Positions 34,959 to 46,820 of a DNA stretch of 64,000 nucleotides are shown here, in pieces. A program made the translations under genes and the position numbers. This DNA is from Jacaranda mimosifolia. Lineage: Eukaryota; Streptophyta; Magnoliopsida; Lamiales; Bignoniaceae. Position 1 is the stretch's first letter; each line of letters begins with the position of its first letter. The stretch lies in the NCBI GenBank assembly GCA_018894105.1, contig CM032128.1, positions 28,295,299 to 28,359,298 of the forward strand, written 5' to 3'. The notes under the pieces are model-generated. The model had not been told where the DNA came from and searched no databases. It worked only from the letters and a program-made list of their open reading frames with translations.

Positions 34959-37900
34959 TGTAGCACCCCGCTGGGAGGTGCCTGTTTTGGCCGAGATGCT
35001 ACTCAAATCTTTTCCATAATAACTTAAATCCAAAACACACCTCCAAAATTCAATTTCAATTCATAAGATTGCACAACATCCCAAAATTTTACAATTCAAG
35101 TGATAGCAGCTTAGCATTAACTCAAAAGATCATTTCAGAGTGCTCAATACATACAACCAAAAATAACAACAAAATTCAAACTCCAAGAGACACAACAAGA
35201 AGTGCAACATATTCATATTCTAAGGTCTCATAAATAACAACATATTTTAACTTAAAATAACACTACACGCCAACATTATATCTAAGCTAAACGTCTTCCA
35301 ACTGAGTTCACTCCTGTCCACAATCTCAAAACCCATAGTCACTATCAGGTGATATCCAAATGCATATTATAAACAGTTCTTCTGAGCAAGCGTCAATCCT
35401 CATTCTTCACTATTCATGCCTGTCCAAGAATATTTAAGAAATGCGCAGGAGGGTGAGTCTTAAGGACTCAGTGAGGGAAAAGAAAATGACGAGAGTTAAG
35501 GGAAAGTTGTTAAGATGCAAAAATTAATAAACAACTTCGGTAACAAGCATGACTTTTCAGATCGAATCAACAATGTAATATAATACACATGATTACAATT
35601 TTATTAGACTATTGGTCATTCCGTCCTTATTACTCCTGAATCAATATAAAATTGCTAGTACCAGGCATCAGTACAGTATAAACAAGATTTCCTCATTGCT
35701 CTATTGCTCGAGCACTCAGCTTGGCGGGTAATAATTGATTTATATGGCATGGTTGACCGCATGTCGGATCCCGTCACTCACAGTTCGCTACCTCCAGCTA
35801 CCTGTAAGTTAGGATCATAGGTGGGAACTAGTCGTAAGATCTGTATCCGTTGGTCCATTCCTCCCAATTGTCTTCTGGACCTAACCCCTTGGCCCAAACC
35901 CCCGTGACGTCCCTCCGAGTGGAATCTGCCCATGGCGTCCCATAAGTTAAAATAATATAATGCCAACAGATAAGAATGTAACCTTTAGACAATAACATGA
36001 ATATAAAAAGATACAATCTGAACATCCAATATACTAGCCAGCAAGGCCGTTTTGGAATAATAATCCAAGCATTCCGCTGGAAATGGCACTCAGAAGATAC
36101 AACCAATAATCAAGTATGCCATCAAGGCCAAATAACTGATATATAGAATGAATTTAAATATGCCGACAAGATTTCCTGAACGATCAACACATTTATAAGA
36201 AGTGAACAAGTAATACAAGGTCAGCCAGCAAGGCTGTAAAGTACAAGGGACAGAATTGAATAATATAATAAAAGTTCTGGACACCAGAACAGAATCAAGA
36301 AATAACCCTCAAAGGGGTGTAGACATTAGAAATAAATAATAATCGAGATTTCAAATAATATAAGGATTTTCAGCAAGTGCGTTACAGAAACAGAAACCCT
36401 CATAGGGGTTTATCACAACAAGAAGTAGGTACAAGAAAGGTGCCAGATTGGTAGACATTCACTGGGTGGAACAAATATAGAATAAGCTTTGTACAAAGCA
36501 CATACCAATTGGTAGACCCTCACAGGGATTTTCCACAAGAACAAATAGAATAATCGAGGCCAAATTGGCAGACCCTCGCCTTAGTATTTTCAGAAAAAGA
36601 CAGTCACAATCAACAACCTATTGGTCAGCAAGACCCATTCCTTGGCCACCTATTCAAAAGAGTATATTCATAGTCAAAATTCCCATTCAACCTTATTAAC
36701 CACAATTATATTATTGATAGTCTAGAATTGCTAATTACTCGATTAATACAGTAATTTTTTTAAAGCTTAAATGGTACTATCGGCCCAAAACGGCTAATAA
36801 AGTCTTTATTGCCAAAATAATCCTGGTTTTCACATTAAGTCTAATAACGGAACATAAACTAGTCCTTAATTATATATTTAGCCTTATATCGGTATCCCAA
36901 ATCAAAATAAATGGTCCAAATATCTTAATTATCTCGATTATTTCCACTTAAGTCTAAAATTTCTAAATTTAGGGTTTTCTTATTCATTAAACTTAATTAA
37001 CCAATCACTTAACATATAACAACATAGATCTGGGTCCACTATATATACAATGCGTGCATGGAAATAGATATATCAATCATATATTATTCTTTCATTCATG
37101 GCATAATATAAAGTTGGTGAAAATAACGGCGCAACATGTGTGTGTATATATATATAGCAATATCTCAGAACCAACTCCTTTACCCAAGATCCAATTATAG
37201 AAGCCTAAAAATCATAAACCAAACACAGTGCCACGATCATCGCAACGAAATGAAGAGACTGTCTCTTCGCCGCGGCTGCCGTCCATCGCCTCCAGAGATT
37301 ACCAATAACACCACTATCCGATGCCTTTCAGCTCAAATAATAAGATGCTTTGAACAATTTTTCCATTTGCCGTTGGATTGCCCTTCAATTTCAGCCTGGA
37401 AGCTCCACGCTGCCATCACTTTCTCGCCCAAAATGCGCCATCGCTGTCGTTGAAAAATTCAATCAAAGACCATCATCGTCGTCCTTGAGTTGAAATCTTT
37501 CAAACCCACTAGCTGCATGTGGGTTTCTATCATCGGATAGTGGAGACCCAGCAACCTTTGCCTCGGTCAGACAATCTTTTGTGTTTTCCTAATGATTCTG
37601 TCGGAGAGAGAGGTGGCTGAGGGTGATTTTGGGTTCGGGGTGAGGTGGAGAGGAGATTGATAGTTTGGTCTGGGTGTTGGGGTGATGGCCGGAGCTTTCC
37701 AGAGATGTTGATGCTCGCGGTGGAGGATGAGAAAGGAAGAAGAAAAATGGAGAAGAAAAGAAAAATTGTTACTTTTATAAAATTCAATATTTCTTATTTA
37801 AAATTTGACCCCTCAAGTTTTGTTTTTATTTTTATTAAGTCCAATCCAAATTTTTTCTTTTTATTCTAACCCCTAGACTTATTAGTGCTTAAAATTGGCC

Positions 37901-38110
37901 GCTTTGACGAAGATTTATTCCATGCAAACCCCTAAATTTTCAAGAGTGGCTCAATTAAATCCTTTCTATTTGCGAATTGGCCTCCAAACTTTAAATTTTT
38001 TTGTAATTAAGTCCTTTTTATTTATTTTTCGAGTCCTAAAATCCGATCGACCAATATCTTGATTTCTAAATTCTAATTTTTCCAAAATACCATATTTTAG
38101 GGGTGTTACA
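34959..38110 (-). mobile_element. Solo gypsy LTR, minus strand
   Basis: On the minus strand it starts TGTAACACCCCTAAAATATG at 38110 and ends TGCTACA at 34959, 3.15 kb. Flanking pentamers CCTTT (34954-34958) and CCATT (38111-38115) agree at four of five bases. No primer site or interior is attached. It has the GC-rich block at 37230-37680, TATA-like TTTTATAAAAG near 37770, the conserved module at 35695-35945 and a palindrome at 35455-35469. The frames 35778, 35828, 36090, 37136, 37530 and 37645 all lie inside it. Inserted in the CACTA element. Confidence 0.83.
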
Positions 38111-38500
38111 CCATTTGAAGTAACCACCACTTCCAAATGTCGGAAAATTTTCAAACATGCAGTATTAGCAAAAATAAAATTAATATAAAATTAAATTTTT
38201 TTTTGGAGGTGGCAAAACTACAGCCTCCAGTCAGCGGCCACACGGTGGCATGCAGTCGGCTTCTGGCCATCATGTTAGTCCATCGGCCGTACAAGCTACT
38301 AGCCCCTGGGAGAGGCCAGATCTAGCCTTGTGGCAGCAAGGCGCGGCCGACTCCACTGCCGGCATATTATGTTGGAATAAAAAGGAAAAAAAAAATAAAA
38401 AGAAAGAGAGGAGATGAGGAAGAGGAGACGGAGGAGAAAGGGGGGGAAGAAGAAGGAATGAGTGAAGAGGGTGAATGAAACTTAAGGTTTGTGTAAGATA
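38111..38500. repeat. GC-rich island followed by a purine-rich run
   Basis: 38210-38370 is GC-rich with CGGCCACACGG, GTCGGCTTCTGGCC and CGGCCGTAC phrases. 38380-38470 is a G/A run (GGAGATGAGGAAGAGGAGA). The layout resembles 5360-5575. The minus-strand frame at 38270-38521 reads this composition and its leucine/proline/phenylalanine runs are not evidence of a gene. Confidence 0.4.
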
Positions 38501-40750
38501 TTTTTTTGATATTAAATTCAAATTTTTTTATTTTATATATAATATTTTATTTTTAATTTAAATTTTAAACTTTGAATCTTCAATTGCAAATTTTAATCTT
38601 AAAGCTTATTTATTATGTATAATTTTTAAATTTATATTTTGTTTATTGATAACTTTCTAGTGTTATATTATATTATATTTTTAATAATAATTTTGTTTTA
38701 AAATGAATTTTTGAGTATTAATAATTTAATTTTTAGATATTTAAATACCACTACCATAAAAATATGCATATTTATATATAATATTCCTTAGGTATGAATA
38801 AGAAGTAAATGTTAAATGATATATAAAAAATAAAAATTCAAAATATAATAACAAATAAAAGTTAAATGATGACCTTTATCTATTATTGAATAGAAAAGTA
38901 TAGAACTAATATAATGATTTATATAGAATTATAGTTGTTATAGGAAGTAAATTTTTTATATTTAAAATATTTTTCAAATTAAATTATTTTATATATATAT
39001 TATATATATATATATGTAGTTTTATCTCAAAATATTTTACATATCGAAAAAATATTATTTTAAAAATTATTAAATTTTAAAGATTTTTGGCTATTTAATA
39101 ATTTAATACTATTTAATAATTTTAAAATTTAAAAAATCTTTCTCAGATTTCTAGCTCTTAAATAAAGATTATTAGATAGTATTAAATATATTTTAAATTT
39201 CAAATGAAAAATATTGGGGACAAGCGACAATCATATCGGTTAGAGATAATAACCAACAACTAATGAAAATCTTTTTAATTGGATTAAGATACTCAAAATT
39301 CTAATAATTTGCCATTTGGCCAAAATTGCACAGTTAGAATCAAAATTGCATAATTGTAGGTCACACACCATTGTACTATATATAATATTATAGATGTTAA
39401 ACTATTTTTCAAAATTAATTTACTTAATAATAAATATCATAAAAGATTACCAGTGTAAAATAACATTTGACATGATGCTAACTCACAACACATAAATAAC
39501 AGTTTCATGATCAAATGCTTTCTAATATTATTATTACTTTTATTTTTATATTAATTAAATGTATAATATTTTTATTATAATACATTTATAATTACTAATA
39601 TGAGTTATAAAATATTAATTACTAATATAAAATTTGTATAAATTATTGTATAATCATTTTATAATAATTAATCTTTATTTTATAATGATCAATGCATTTG
39701 CTAATGGTAATGAGATAATATATCTTCCAATTAATCAAAATATGTAAATGTATATTGAAATTAAATTTATTAATTCATTATATGATAATTATAGTTATAA
39801 TAAAAAGTATATTACTTACATAAATATATTAAGAGTCATAAAGTATTTACAACATAATATATAAAAAATTCCGTATGTATGAAATAAAAAATAAACATTA
39901 AATGATAGATAAGAAAATAAAATTTAGATATTTAATAACAATTAAAAGGTAAATAATGAGCCTTTTCTATTACTGAAGAAAAAAAATATAGAGTTAATAT
40001 AATGACCTTATCATTTTAGAAATTTTTACTAGTATGAATAACATTAAATTTACCATTGTATATATATATATATTATATTAAACTATTGATTCTCAATTAA
40101 TGTATATAACAATAAGTATCATAAAAGATTACTAGTGTAAAATAACATTTGACATGAATAATTTTGATCATTCTTTTAACCCACAACACATAAATAACAT
40201 TATCATGATCAAATATTTTCTAATAATATTATTTTTTTATTTTTTTATTAATTAAAAGTATAACATTATTGATCAAAAAACTTCTATTTTTGCGACAGAT
40301 TCATTTTCGTCACAAAATTTTTTCTGATTATTTTCTATTATTGAAATATTAGCGATGGATTTTGAATTGTCGCTAATCTTCTCATTTGTGATGGAATTTT
40401 CCTAATTATAAATTTATTACAATTCCTAATTATAATTAAAGTTGATTATAATAATATTTATTAAGTTGTCATAATTAGAGTTGTTATATATATAACTGAG
40501 CATTTTTCATTTCTTATTTATATATTTTAAATTACAAAGAATTAAAATATAAGTATCTTAATATTATATAATAGTAAAGGCAATTGATTGCATGGGAACA
40601 ATTTAGTCATTTGACCAACTACACACATTTCAACTTTACATGAAAATTCATATCTTTTCATAAATAGATTATCTAATTTATAATGTTATGTGTATTACTA
40701 ATTATATTTTATCTTTACAACATATGTTGTAAAATATCTTTGTGAAACAG
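38501..40750. repeat. AT-rich CACTA interior with an imperfect direct duplication
   Basis: Two blocks recur: 38795-38940 resembles 39882-40020 (shared AAGTTAAATGATGACCTTT and ATTATTGAATAGAAAA-like phrases), and 39395-39575 resembles 40080-40265 (ATCATAAAAGATTAC, GTGTAAAATAACATTTGACATG, CAACACATAAATAACA). Order is the same but spacing differs by about 390 bp, so one copy suffered an indel. 40290-40400 again holds TTGCGACAG and TTAGCGATGG motifs. No gene until 40751. Confidence 0.55.
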
Positions 40751-42195
40751 GTTCTCCAAGGAGTTATTACGTGCCTAGGAGATAAGTACTGCTATTACAA
40801 GGCATTTATGAGAAGCGTGGAGATCAGGAAAAAGATTCCAGATGGAGTTAGGACAATGTGGTTTGGGGACTTTGAGGTAAGCATTATTTTAAGTATCATA
40901 TTTTTTTTTCTTAATTAGATTTCAAAATGTAAGAGTTCTCTAAATGTTTTAAATTCTTTTATGTGACTCAGAAAAAATTTACTTGCTATGAACATGCGAG
41001 AGCACAGATTTGCAAAATGTTTGAACATCGTGGCTCGGAGACATTGAAAAATAAGTTACACCGAGTATGTCAATCCAAAAAGAAGCCTATTTGGATGGGA
41101 GATGAAGTTTGGGATGGATTGCTTCAGGAATGGGGTAAGGATGTATTCCAAAAGATAAGTGCTCAAAATAAAGCGAATCGGGCATCAGACTGTGGTGGTG
41201 TGGGATTTCACTTCATTGGTGTGGTTGTATCTCACACCTACCACACAAAGATAAATTGGTAATTTTTATAAAAGTATTAACATTTAATTTTAGTTATAAT
41301 TGATTCCTGATAAATGTATTTGGATGTAGGAGAAAGAACTTGGACATCCACCTGACTTGCAGAATCATTTATGTGTACACATTCTGTATTAAATGAAAAA
41401 GGTGAAATCATATGGGTCAATGAGAGTGCACAGAATACTTATGTAAGTAGTATGTTATTTATAACAACTAATTTAGAATTAAACTTTATAAATTTTATGT
41501 TAGAAAGTTTAAATGTTATATATATGTTAATTTTCAATGAAGAAACTTTAAATTTTTATATATATTGATCACTCTATGTGCTTCGTGTATAGAATACGTT
41601 CAACAGTCGACTAGAAGAGTTCTCTAGTCAAAGTTCAAGTGGCAGTGTTAACAGTTCTTCGGTGCCCATGTCATCTCAACTTCATGTGAAAGTTTCTAAG
41701 TTATTAATTTATATTTTATCTTATTTTCAAATTGAATTATTTGATTTTTATTAGTTTGGGGTAGTATTACTTATGCAGGTGTGGAAAGATATAGTAGGCA
41801 GATCGAAGAAGGGGCGGATTTATGGATTTGGAAGTGAGACTTCCTTTGTCTCGGGTTACTCATCTAGAGGACCTCCAAATAATCTGCCCTATGAAAGTGA
41901 AATGATTAAGTTGTTGAAAGAAGAAGTGACAACATTAAAAGAAGAAAATATGGTGTTTAAGCAAAAATTCATGGATATGGAAGTGATGATGCGATAGATG
42001 TTCATGCAGCAAAATATGCATACCCCGTCACCGTCAGTTCATCCTCACACATCACCATTTTATCCACTTACAAATCTCTCTTTTATGGCACCAGACTCAC
42101 ATTTACCTCAACCAGAGGTATCTCCTGCACCATCCTCATTTAGATCCCTTAATGAACAACCACGAAGAAACATAGATGATGAGGATGATGATTGA
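40751..42195 (+). pseudogene. Transposase_24-like (CACTA TNP-type) gene, five exon-like blocks, broken
   Basis: Plant CACTA elements carry a gene of this family (PF03004) near one end; its product is thought to bind subterminal repeats. Blocks: 40751-40876 (KIPDGVRTMWFGDFE), preceded by AACAG and followed by GTAAGC; 40972-about 41258 (FTCYEHARAQICKMFE, IWMGDEVWDGLLQEW, QNKANRASDCGGVGFH); 41330-41442 (ELGHPPDLQN, then in a shifted frame EKGEIIWVNESAQNTY) followed by GTAAGT; 41593-about 41700, a serine-rich linker; 41779-42195 (GRSKKGRIYGFGSETS, coiled coil LLKEEVTTLKEENMVF, acidic end). Defects: a frameshift near 41370 and an in-frame TAG at 41995-41997. The earlier 5' part, upstream of 40751, was not identified. 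Confidence 0.78.
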
Positions 42196-42419
42196 TTGGC
42201 TTATGGATTAATATTTAGGTATATACTGTGTTAAGACAATTACACTTTGATAATTACGTTTTAATACTTTTATATTGTTGAATCTATGAATATTTTGTTT
42301 ATTTAATGCTATATTTGGATTTTATGGAATATATTGTTATTTTATCATGTGGTGGTTATAAACATCGTTAAATATGGTGTTGTTGGATTTATGAATATAC
42401 TATTGTTGATTACAGATTT

Positions 42420-42671
42420 TTAATATTGAAAAAATGTTGCAAAATAAAAAAAAATTAAAAATATTTCGCAACCAAAAAATTCTTCAAAAACTGCATTTCG
42501 TGATAGAAAAATCCATCGCAAAAAACCATCAAAAAATTTGATAATTTGCGGTAGACAAAAATCCGTCGCAAAAACTCCAAATTTGCACGAGAAATTCCGT
42601 CGCAAATTTTTGTGACCAAAGATTTTGCAATAGATTTTTTCTGTCGCAAAAAGCAGTTTTTTTTAGTAGTG
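42420..42671 (+). repeat. Right subterminal repeats and terminal inverted repeat of the CACTA element
   Basis: Repeats of TTTGCGAC and CCGTCGCAAA-like words (42460-42650) lead into TTTTTTTTAGTAGTG ending at 42671, the inverse of CACTACTAAAAAAAA. Next bases TAC would be the target triplet. The minus-strand frames 42420-42605 and 42455-42679 are caused by this repeat. Confidence 0.78.
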
Positions 42672-43000
42672 TACATCACTTATTTAATTGCAAAGTTATC
42701 AATAAATTAGTTGAATTTTGGTTAGATAAAATATTGTCTACTTTGTTTTGTTAATTGTAAAAAGGTAGCGTATGTTATGACTTATTTTTAGTGGGGAGGA
42801 AATTAAAGCTATTTTCTTGATTTGTACATAACCGGTGGATACATTAGATAAATCTTGAGTTAGGTGTAGCTTGATTCATAAAGCTGCATTATAGTTAATT
42901 TACATGACACCTATTGTCTTAATACTAGAGTTGTTAATAAGACCTCATTATAATTTGTTAATCTTATATCACTCAAGTTTTAATCTTAAACTGATTTTGT
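42672..43000. repeat. Dispersed duplicated segment, copy B (CACTA insertion site)
   Basis: Begins with TTGCAAAGTTATCAATAAATT, the same phrase as in copies A (15600) and C (52430). 42785-42990 then matches 54535-54720 (AAGCTATTTTCTTGATT, TTGAGTTAGGTG, TAGAGTTGTTAATA). The CACTA element therefore appears to have landed in one copy of this family. Confidence 0.55.
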
Positions 43001-43487
43001 TATATATATTTTAATTTAGATTTGAATATTTTGAAAAAAAATTAATATTGTAACCCAAAATGACTAAATAATAATAATTCACGAAATACCCACAAAGAAT
43101 TCGAAATCATAACACATGATTTGACGTGGTTGGGCAATATGACTACCTCTATGTACGAAGAGGAAAATTTTATTTACTTCAAATTAAAAGTGCCAAGTAT
43201 ATTCAAACCCCACAAATTTCGCGAGAACACCCAACTTCCACATTTTTACCTCCGAAAAATGAAACTATCTTAAAATTAGTCCAAAATTATTTTAACTAGG
43301 ATTCAAACTGAAAATAAAAATAGGACCTTGGGCCTTGCGCTGTGCACTCGGCATGAAAAATTTATGCTGGGGCATGCGCCCAGCAAAATTGGTCACATGG
43401 CCAGTAACATCCGTGCTTGCGTACCAACGTGAGGCGCACTTCCTGCCAAGCACCACAGTGCACGGCATGCCAGCCACTGCAACAATG
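43001..43487 (-). mobile_element. Possible copia-type LTR remnant interrupted by the LARD
   Basis: GATTTGACGTGGTTGGGCAATATG at 43113-43140 resembles, in reverse, the CCGTGGAGGTAGGC..CCTAACCACA region of the copia-like LTR at 53290-53330; such a motif is common near the ends of plant copia LTRs. More GC-rich sequence follows up to 43487 and seems to continue at 52084 after the inserted element (CATCGTCATGATTCGG). The minus-strand frames 43292-43640 are not supported as genes. Confidence 0.35.
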
Positions 43488-46357
43488 TGTAACATCCCTA
43501 AAATTTGGTATTTGAAAAATAAATGAAAAGGATTTAATTGCAAGAAAATTAGAAATTTTTGGGCCAATCCATAATTTAAGAAATCTTAATTGGACTAAAC
43601 TTGAAAGTTTTGGGGTTGCATAGTATATATTCTTGGTCAAAGGGGTTAATGTTAGGCACTTAAGCTTCTAAAGGGCTGAATTGAAGTTTGTGGAAACCTT
43701 GAAGGACCTAATTGAAAACTGACCAAAAGTTTTGGAGGCCAAAATCTAATTTTCGAAAGTGCATAAATATATATAGTTTTCCACCCCATAATTCTTCATT
43801 TCTTCACCAAACACAACCATCAACCTTCTCCATCACCTCTCCGACGACTTCACTGGCGACGGGCTATTTCAGAAAACTAACCCAACCAACTTTTTCTCCT
43901 CATCACAGTGAACATATAGACACCACATGCACCATGTTTCAGCCGGCGAGACCACCAAAAATTCAGGAAGAAAACTCGATCACAGCAGTGAGTGGCGGGT
44001 TCACCATTTTAGAAACTTTTCCTGGCAGACCAAGGTAAAGTATTGATAGGTTTAGCTTGGAGAACACTTTGGTGTCTTCAATTTCGGAGTTAGGCCACTG
44101 GCGGAGGAAAATTGGAGGTGGTGGCGCACGGCGGCGAGAGAGACCCAATTGGGGTTTTTCCGGCCAATTGACCCTCAATTCGGCAGCTAAAGGAAAATTT
44201 GAAGTGGGCATTGTGTTCCTTGAGCAAAGGCGCATCTTTTGATGGTATTGTTGACAGTCTTCAGCGGCGCGGTGGCAGAGTTGAGATAGTTTATTCAGCT
44301 CAATGAAACAATCATGACAGTGTTCTCGGTTTGTGATTTCGATGCCTCGATAGTGGGATCTTGGGTAAATGGGAAATTAGGGTTAAAAGCTTTATGGCTT
44401 TTGTTACTGTTTATTCTTCCAAACCTTGTATCATGAAATAAATGAGAATTTGGTATATGAATTGTGTATATATAGGCCATGCATGGATAAAAACATGTGC
44501 TTAGTGGACCGGCATATATTATATTACATAGCATCTTTGGTTAATTAAGGTTAATAAGTAAGAAAACCCTAATTTTATAGATTTGGGACTTAAGTAATAA
44601 TAACTGGGTTAAATAAGATAATTGGGTTTTTATTTTGTTTAGGGATGATGATATGAGGTTAATTATATTAATAAGGACCTGATTATGCCTCTTTGCTAGT
44701 ACCGATATTAACCTCATAAATATTCCCGTATTAACAACCTAATTAGCCGTATCGTAATGATAATACTGATCGAACCCTAAAACTACCATATTAATTAGAT
44801 AGCTCTCGATTTTAGGCTATTAATAGCAAGATTGTAATTATTGGAGTTTATTAAGGATTTTGATTGTGGATTTATTCCTTTGGTTAGGTGATGAAGAAGT
44901 GAGTCCCGTGGACCAGTAGAGAGCCAATTGTGGATTGCATTTCTGAGACTACGAAGGTGATGGTCTGCTGACCTGGTTTTGATTACTTTGTTGTTCTGAG
45001 AATTAATGTTCTTGAATCTTTTGAACTCCTTGATTGTTGGAATTCCTAATACTTATTTGTGGTTGTTTCGTAAACCCCTGTGAGGGCTTGTTCCTTTGAA
45101 TCTTGCTTCTATTGTGAAATTTCTTATTTCTGTTATGGTATCCAAAACTCTTATTATGTTATTTATTTTCTGTTGCTTGTACGCTACGGCTTTGTCGGCT
45201 GACCCCATACTTATTGCTAGTTTCTTATAAACGTTTTAGTAGTTAAAGAGATCTTGTTGATCTAATATTCTACCCTATTTTCTTGTTGACTTACTTGTAA
45301 ATCTTAAACGGCTTTGTCGGCCGATGTACTGTATATATTGATTTTTCCATATTTATACCTTGTTATATTCATGATTATGGCTTTACAAGTTAAATACTTA
45401 TCTGTTGCCATTATATCTTATCAACCCATGGGAAGACATGGGTGGTTATCACCCGGAGGGACGCCATGAGGGTTTGGGCCTGGGGTTAGGTTCAAAAGAT
45501 GGCTGGGCGGAATGGATCGACAGAGGCATATCTTCTAGCTAGTACCCACCTACGAATTCAACTTACAGGTAACTGGAGATAGCAAACTGTGAGTGTTGGG
45601 ATCCAGCATGTGACCGGCCATACCATATAACAAGTTATTATATGCCGAGCTGAGTGCTCAAGCAAATAGATCGATAAGGAAATCTTGATTATGCTATCAT
45701 GATACCCGATACCAGCAATTATAACTTAATCTAGGTGTAATAAGGTTGGAATGACCAACAACCTGTTAAACTTGTTATATCATGTGTACTATGTACATTG
45801 TTGACTCATATTGAAAAAAAAGCTTGCTTGTTACCAAATTTGTTTGTTAATTATTGCATCTTGACAGCTTTCCCTTGACTCTTGTCGTTTTCTTTTGCCT
45901 CACTAAGTCCTTTGGACTTACCTTGTTATTATTCTTTTATTTCCTTCCCAAACAGGTACAAAAATGGAATGAGGGTTTATGACTTAGCCTAATGGGACTG
46001 TTCGTAAAAGTGTTGATGGATATATGCACAGAAAGGTCCACCTAATGTCTAAGCTTTGACCTAGAGATGTTGCGATATGTCAAGTTTGAACCTAAGATTT
46101 GTGGCATGTATATATATTATTTCATAGGATAACATTTTGAGCTTGTGTTTAATTGTGGCTTAACTGAGATTTTTTGGATATTGTAGGAACTTGGCATGTA
46201 ATAGGGTCCCTCGATAGTATTACTTTAAGATTGCATTATGTTGTTTTCTTTGAGTATTATTGAAATTTTATGGGCCTATCGGATATGATATTTGTATACT
46301 ATAGGATTGAATTAGGTGGCATCCCAACTTGTGAACTATCCCAGGTGGGGTGCTGCA
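43488..46357 (+). mobile_element. 5' LTR of the LARD
   Basis: TGTAACATCCCTAAAATTTG to TGCTGCA (decayed TGTTACA). Landmarks: TATA-like ATAAATATATATAG at 43763, GC-rich block at 43790-44290, donor-like AAG|GTGATGG at 44957, conserved module at 45415-45665, perfect palindrome AAGTCC-TTT-GGACTT at 45905-45919, and pyrimidine tract ending AACAG at 45955. It holds about 200 bp (44960-45160) that the 3' LTR lacks. Frames at 43712, 43963 and 44295 are inside it. Confidence 0.9.
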
Positions 46358-46361
46358 CTGG

Positions 46362-46374
46362 TGGTATCAGAGCC
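46362..46374 (+). other. Primer-binding site, tRNA-Met type, intact
   Basis: TGGTATCAGAGCC, four bases after the LTR end, the intact consensus for priming by initiator tRNA-Met. It is followed by CTAGGTTATTGATGACCTAGG, as in the full chromovirus at 23185-23205. Confidence 0.9.
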
Positions 46375-46499
46375 TAGGTTATTGATGACCTAGGTGTTGA
46401 ACATCATTAGGATTCATAGCTAACCTTCTGTTTATGTTAGTTAGGATCTGAACTTTGAGTATTTGATGTATATTGAAAGGTTTTCTAGGATATAAGGGG

Positions 46500-46820
46500 A
46501 AATGGGAATGAATTTAAATAGTCTTGTGTTAATGAAATGGATTTTGTGATTTCTGTATTATGGGATGGCTGACAATCATAGGAAAGGAGCATATGGAGGA
46601 AATGAGCAAGGTATCTCTAGAGGAAAGTATTGAGGTTTGGAACAAGAGAAAGTGAGCTTGTTAATGATATGTCAGACACTACAGGATAGGTTATGAGACC
46701 AGCATGAGTCGCTCTTGCAAAGCCGAGCAGAGTTAGCCCAATTGAAATTGATATTGGGTTCTAGGGGCTACCACGTGGAGAAGCTTATGGAAGACATTGA
46801 ACGAGACCATAGGCTATAGA
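46500..46820 (+). pseudogene. Remnant of the coiled-coil frame found upstream of gag
   Basis: Aligns with the first frame of the chromovirus (23430-23669). In a shifted frame it reads LEQEKVSLLMICQTLQDRL, a stop, and SLLQSRAELAQLKLILGSRG, a leucine-rich heptad pattern, ending YHVEKLMEDIERD. The initiating region corresponds to MNLNSLVLMKWI-like sequence near 46508. At least one frameshift and one stop break it. It is the only piece of coding sequence I can recognise in this element. Confidence 0.6.

Larger units (their letters stand above)
20340..42671 (+). mobile_element. CACTA (En/Spm) DNA transposon swollen by nested LTR elements
   Basis: The right end is clear: minus strand CACTACTAAAAAAAACTGC from 42671, followed by TTGCGACAG-type subterminal repeats and a Transposase_24-like gene just inside. 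The best left end is CACGACTAAAAAATGGCTA at 20340, again followed by TTTGTGATGG-type repeats. These continue on the far side of the nested chromovirus at 33826-33950 (TTTTGCGATGG, CCATCGC). Without the chromovirus (about 13.4 kb) and the solo LTR (about 3.2 kb) the element would be about 5.8 kb. The flanking triplets (TTG and TAC) do not match, so the left end or its pairing remains uncertain. No TnpD-type transposase (Transposase_21) was seen, so it is non-autonomous. Confidence 0.6.

Noticed and set aside
37136..37453. 105-codon open frame with mixed residues
   Set aside because: It sits wholly inside the minus-strand solo LTR 34959-38110, in the GC-rich block where stops are rare. No domain, and equivalents differ between LTRs.
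42420..42679. Minus-strand frames with repeated phenylalanine/cysteine phrases
   Set aside because: They are the translated subterminal repeats of the CACTA element, not a protein.
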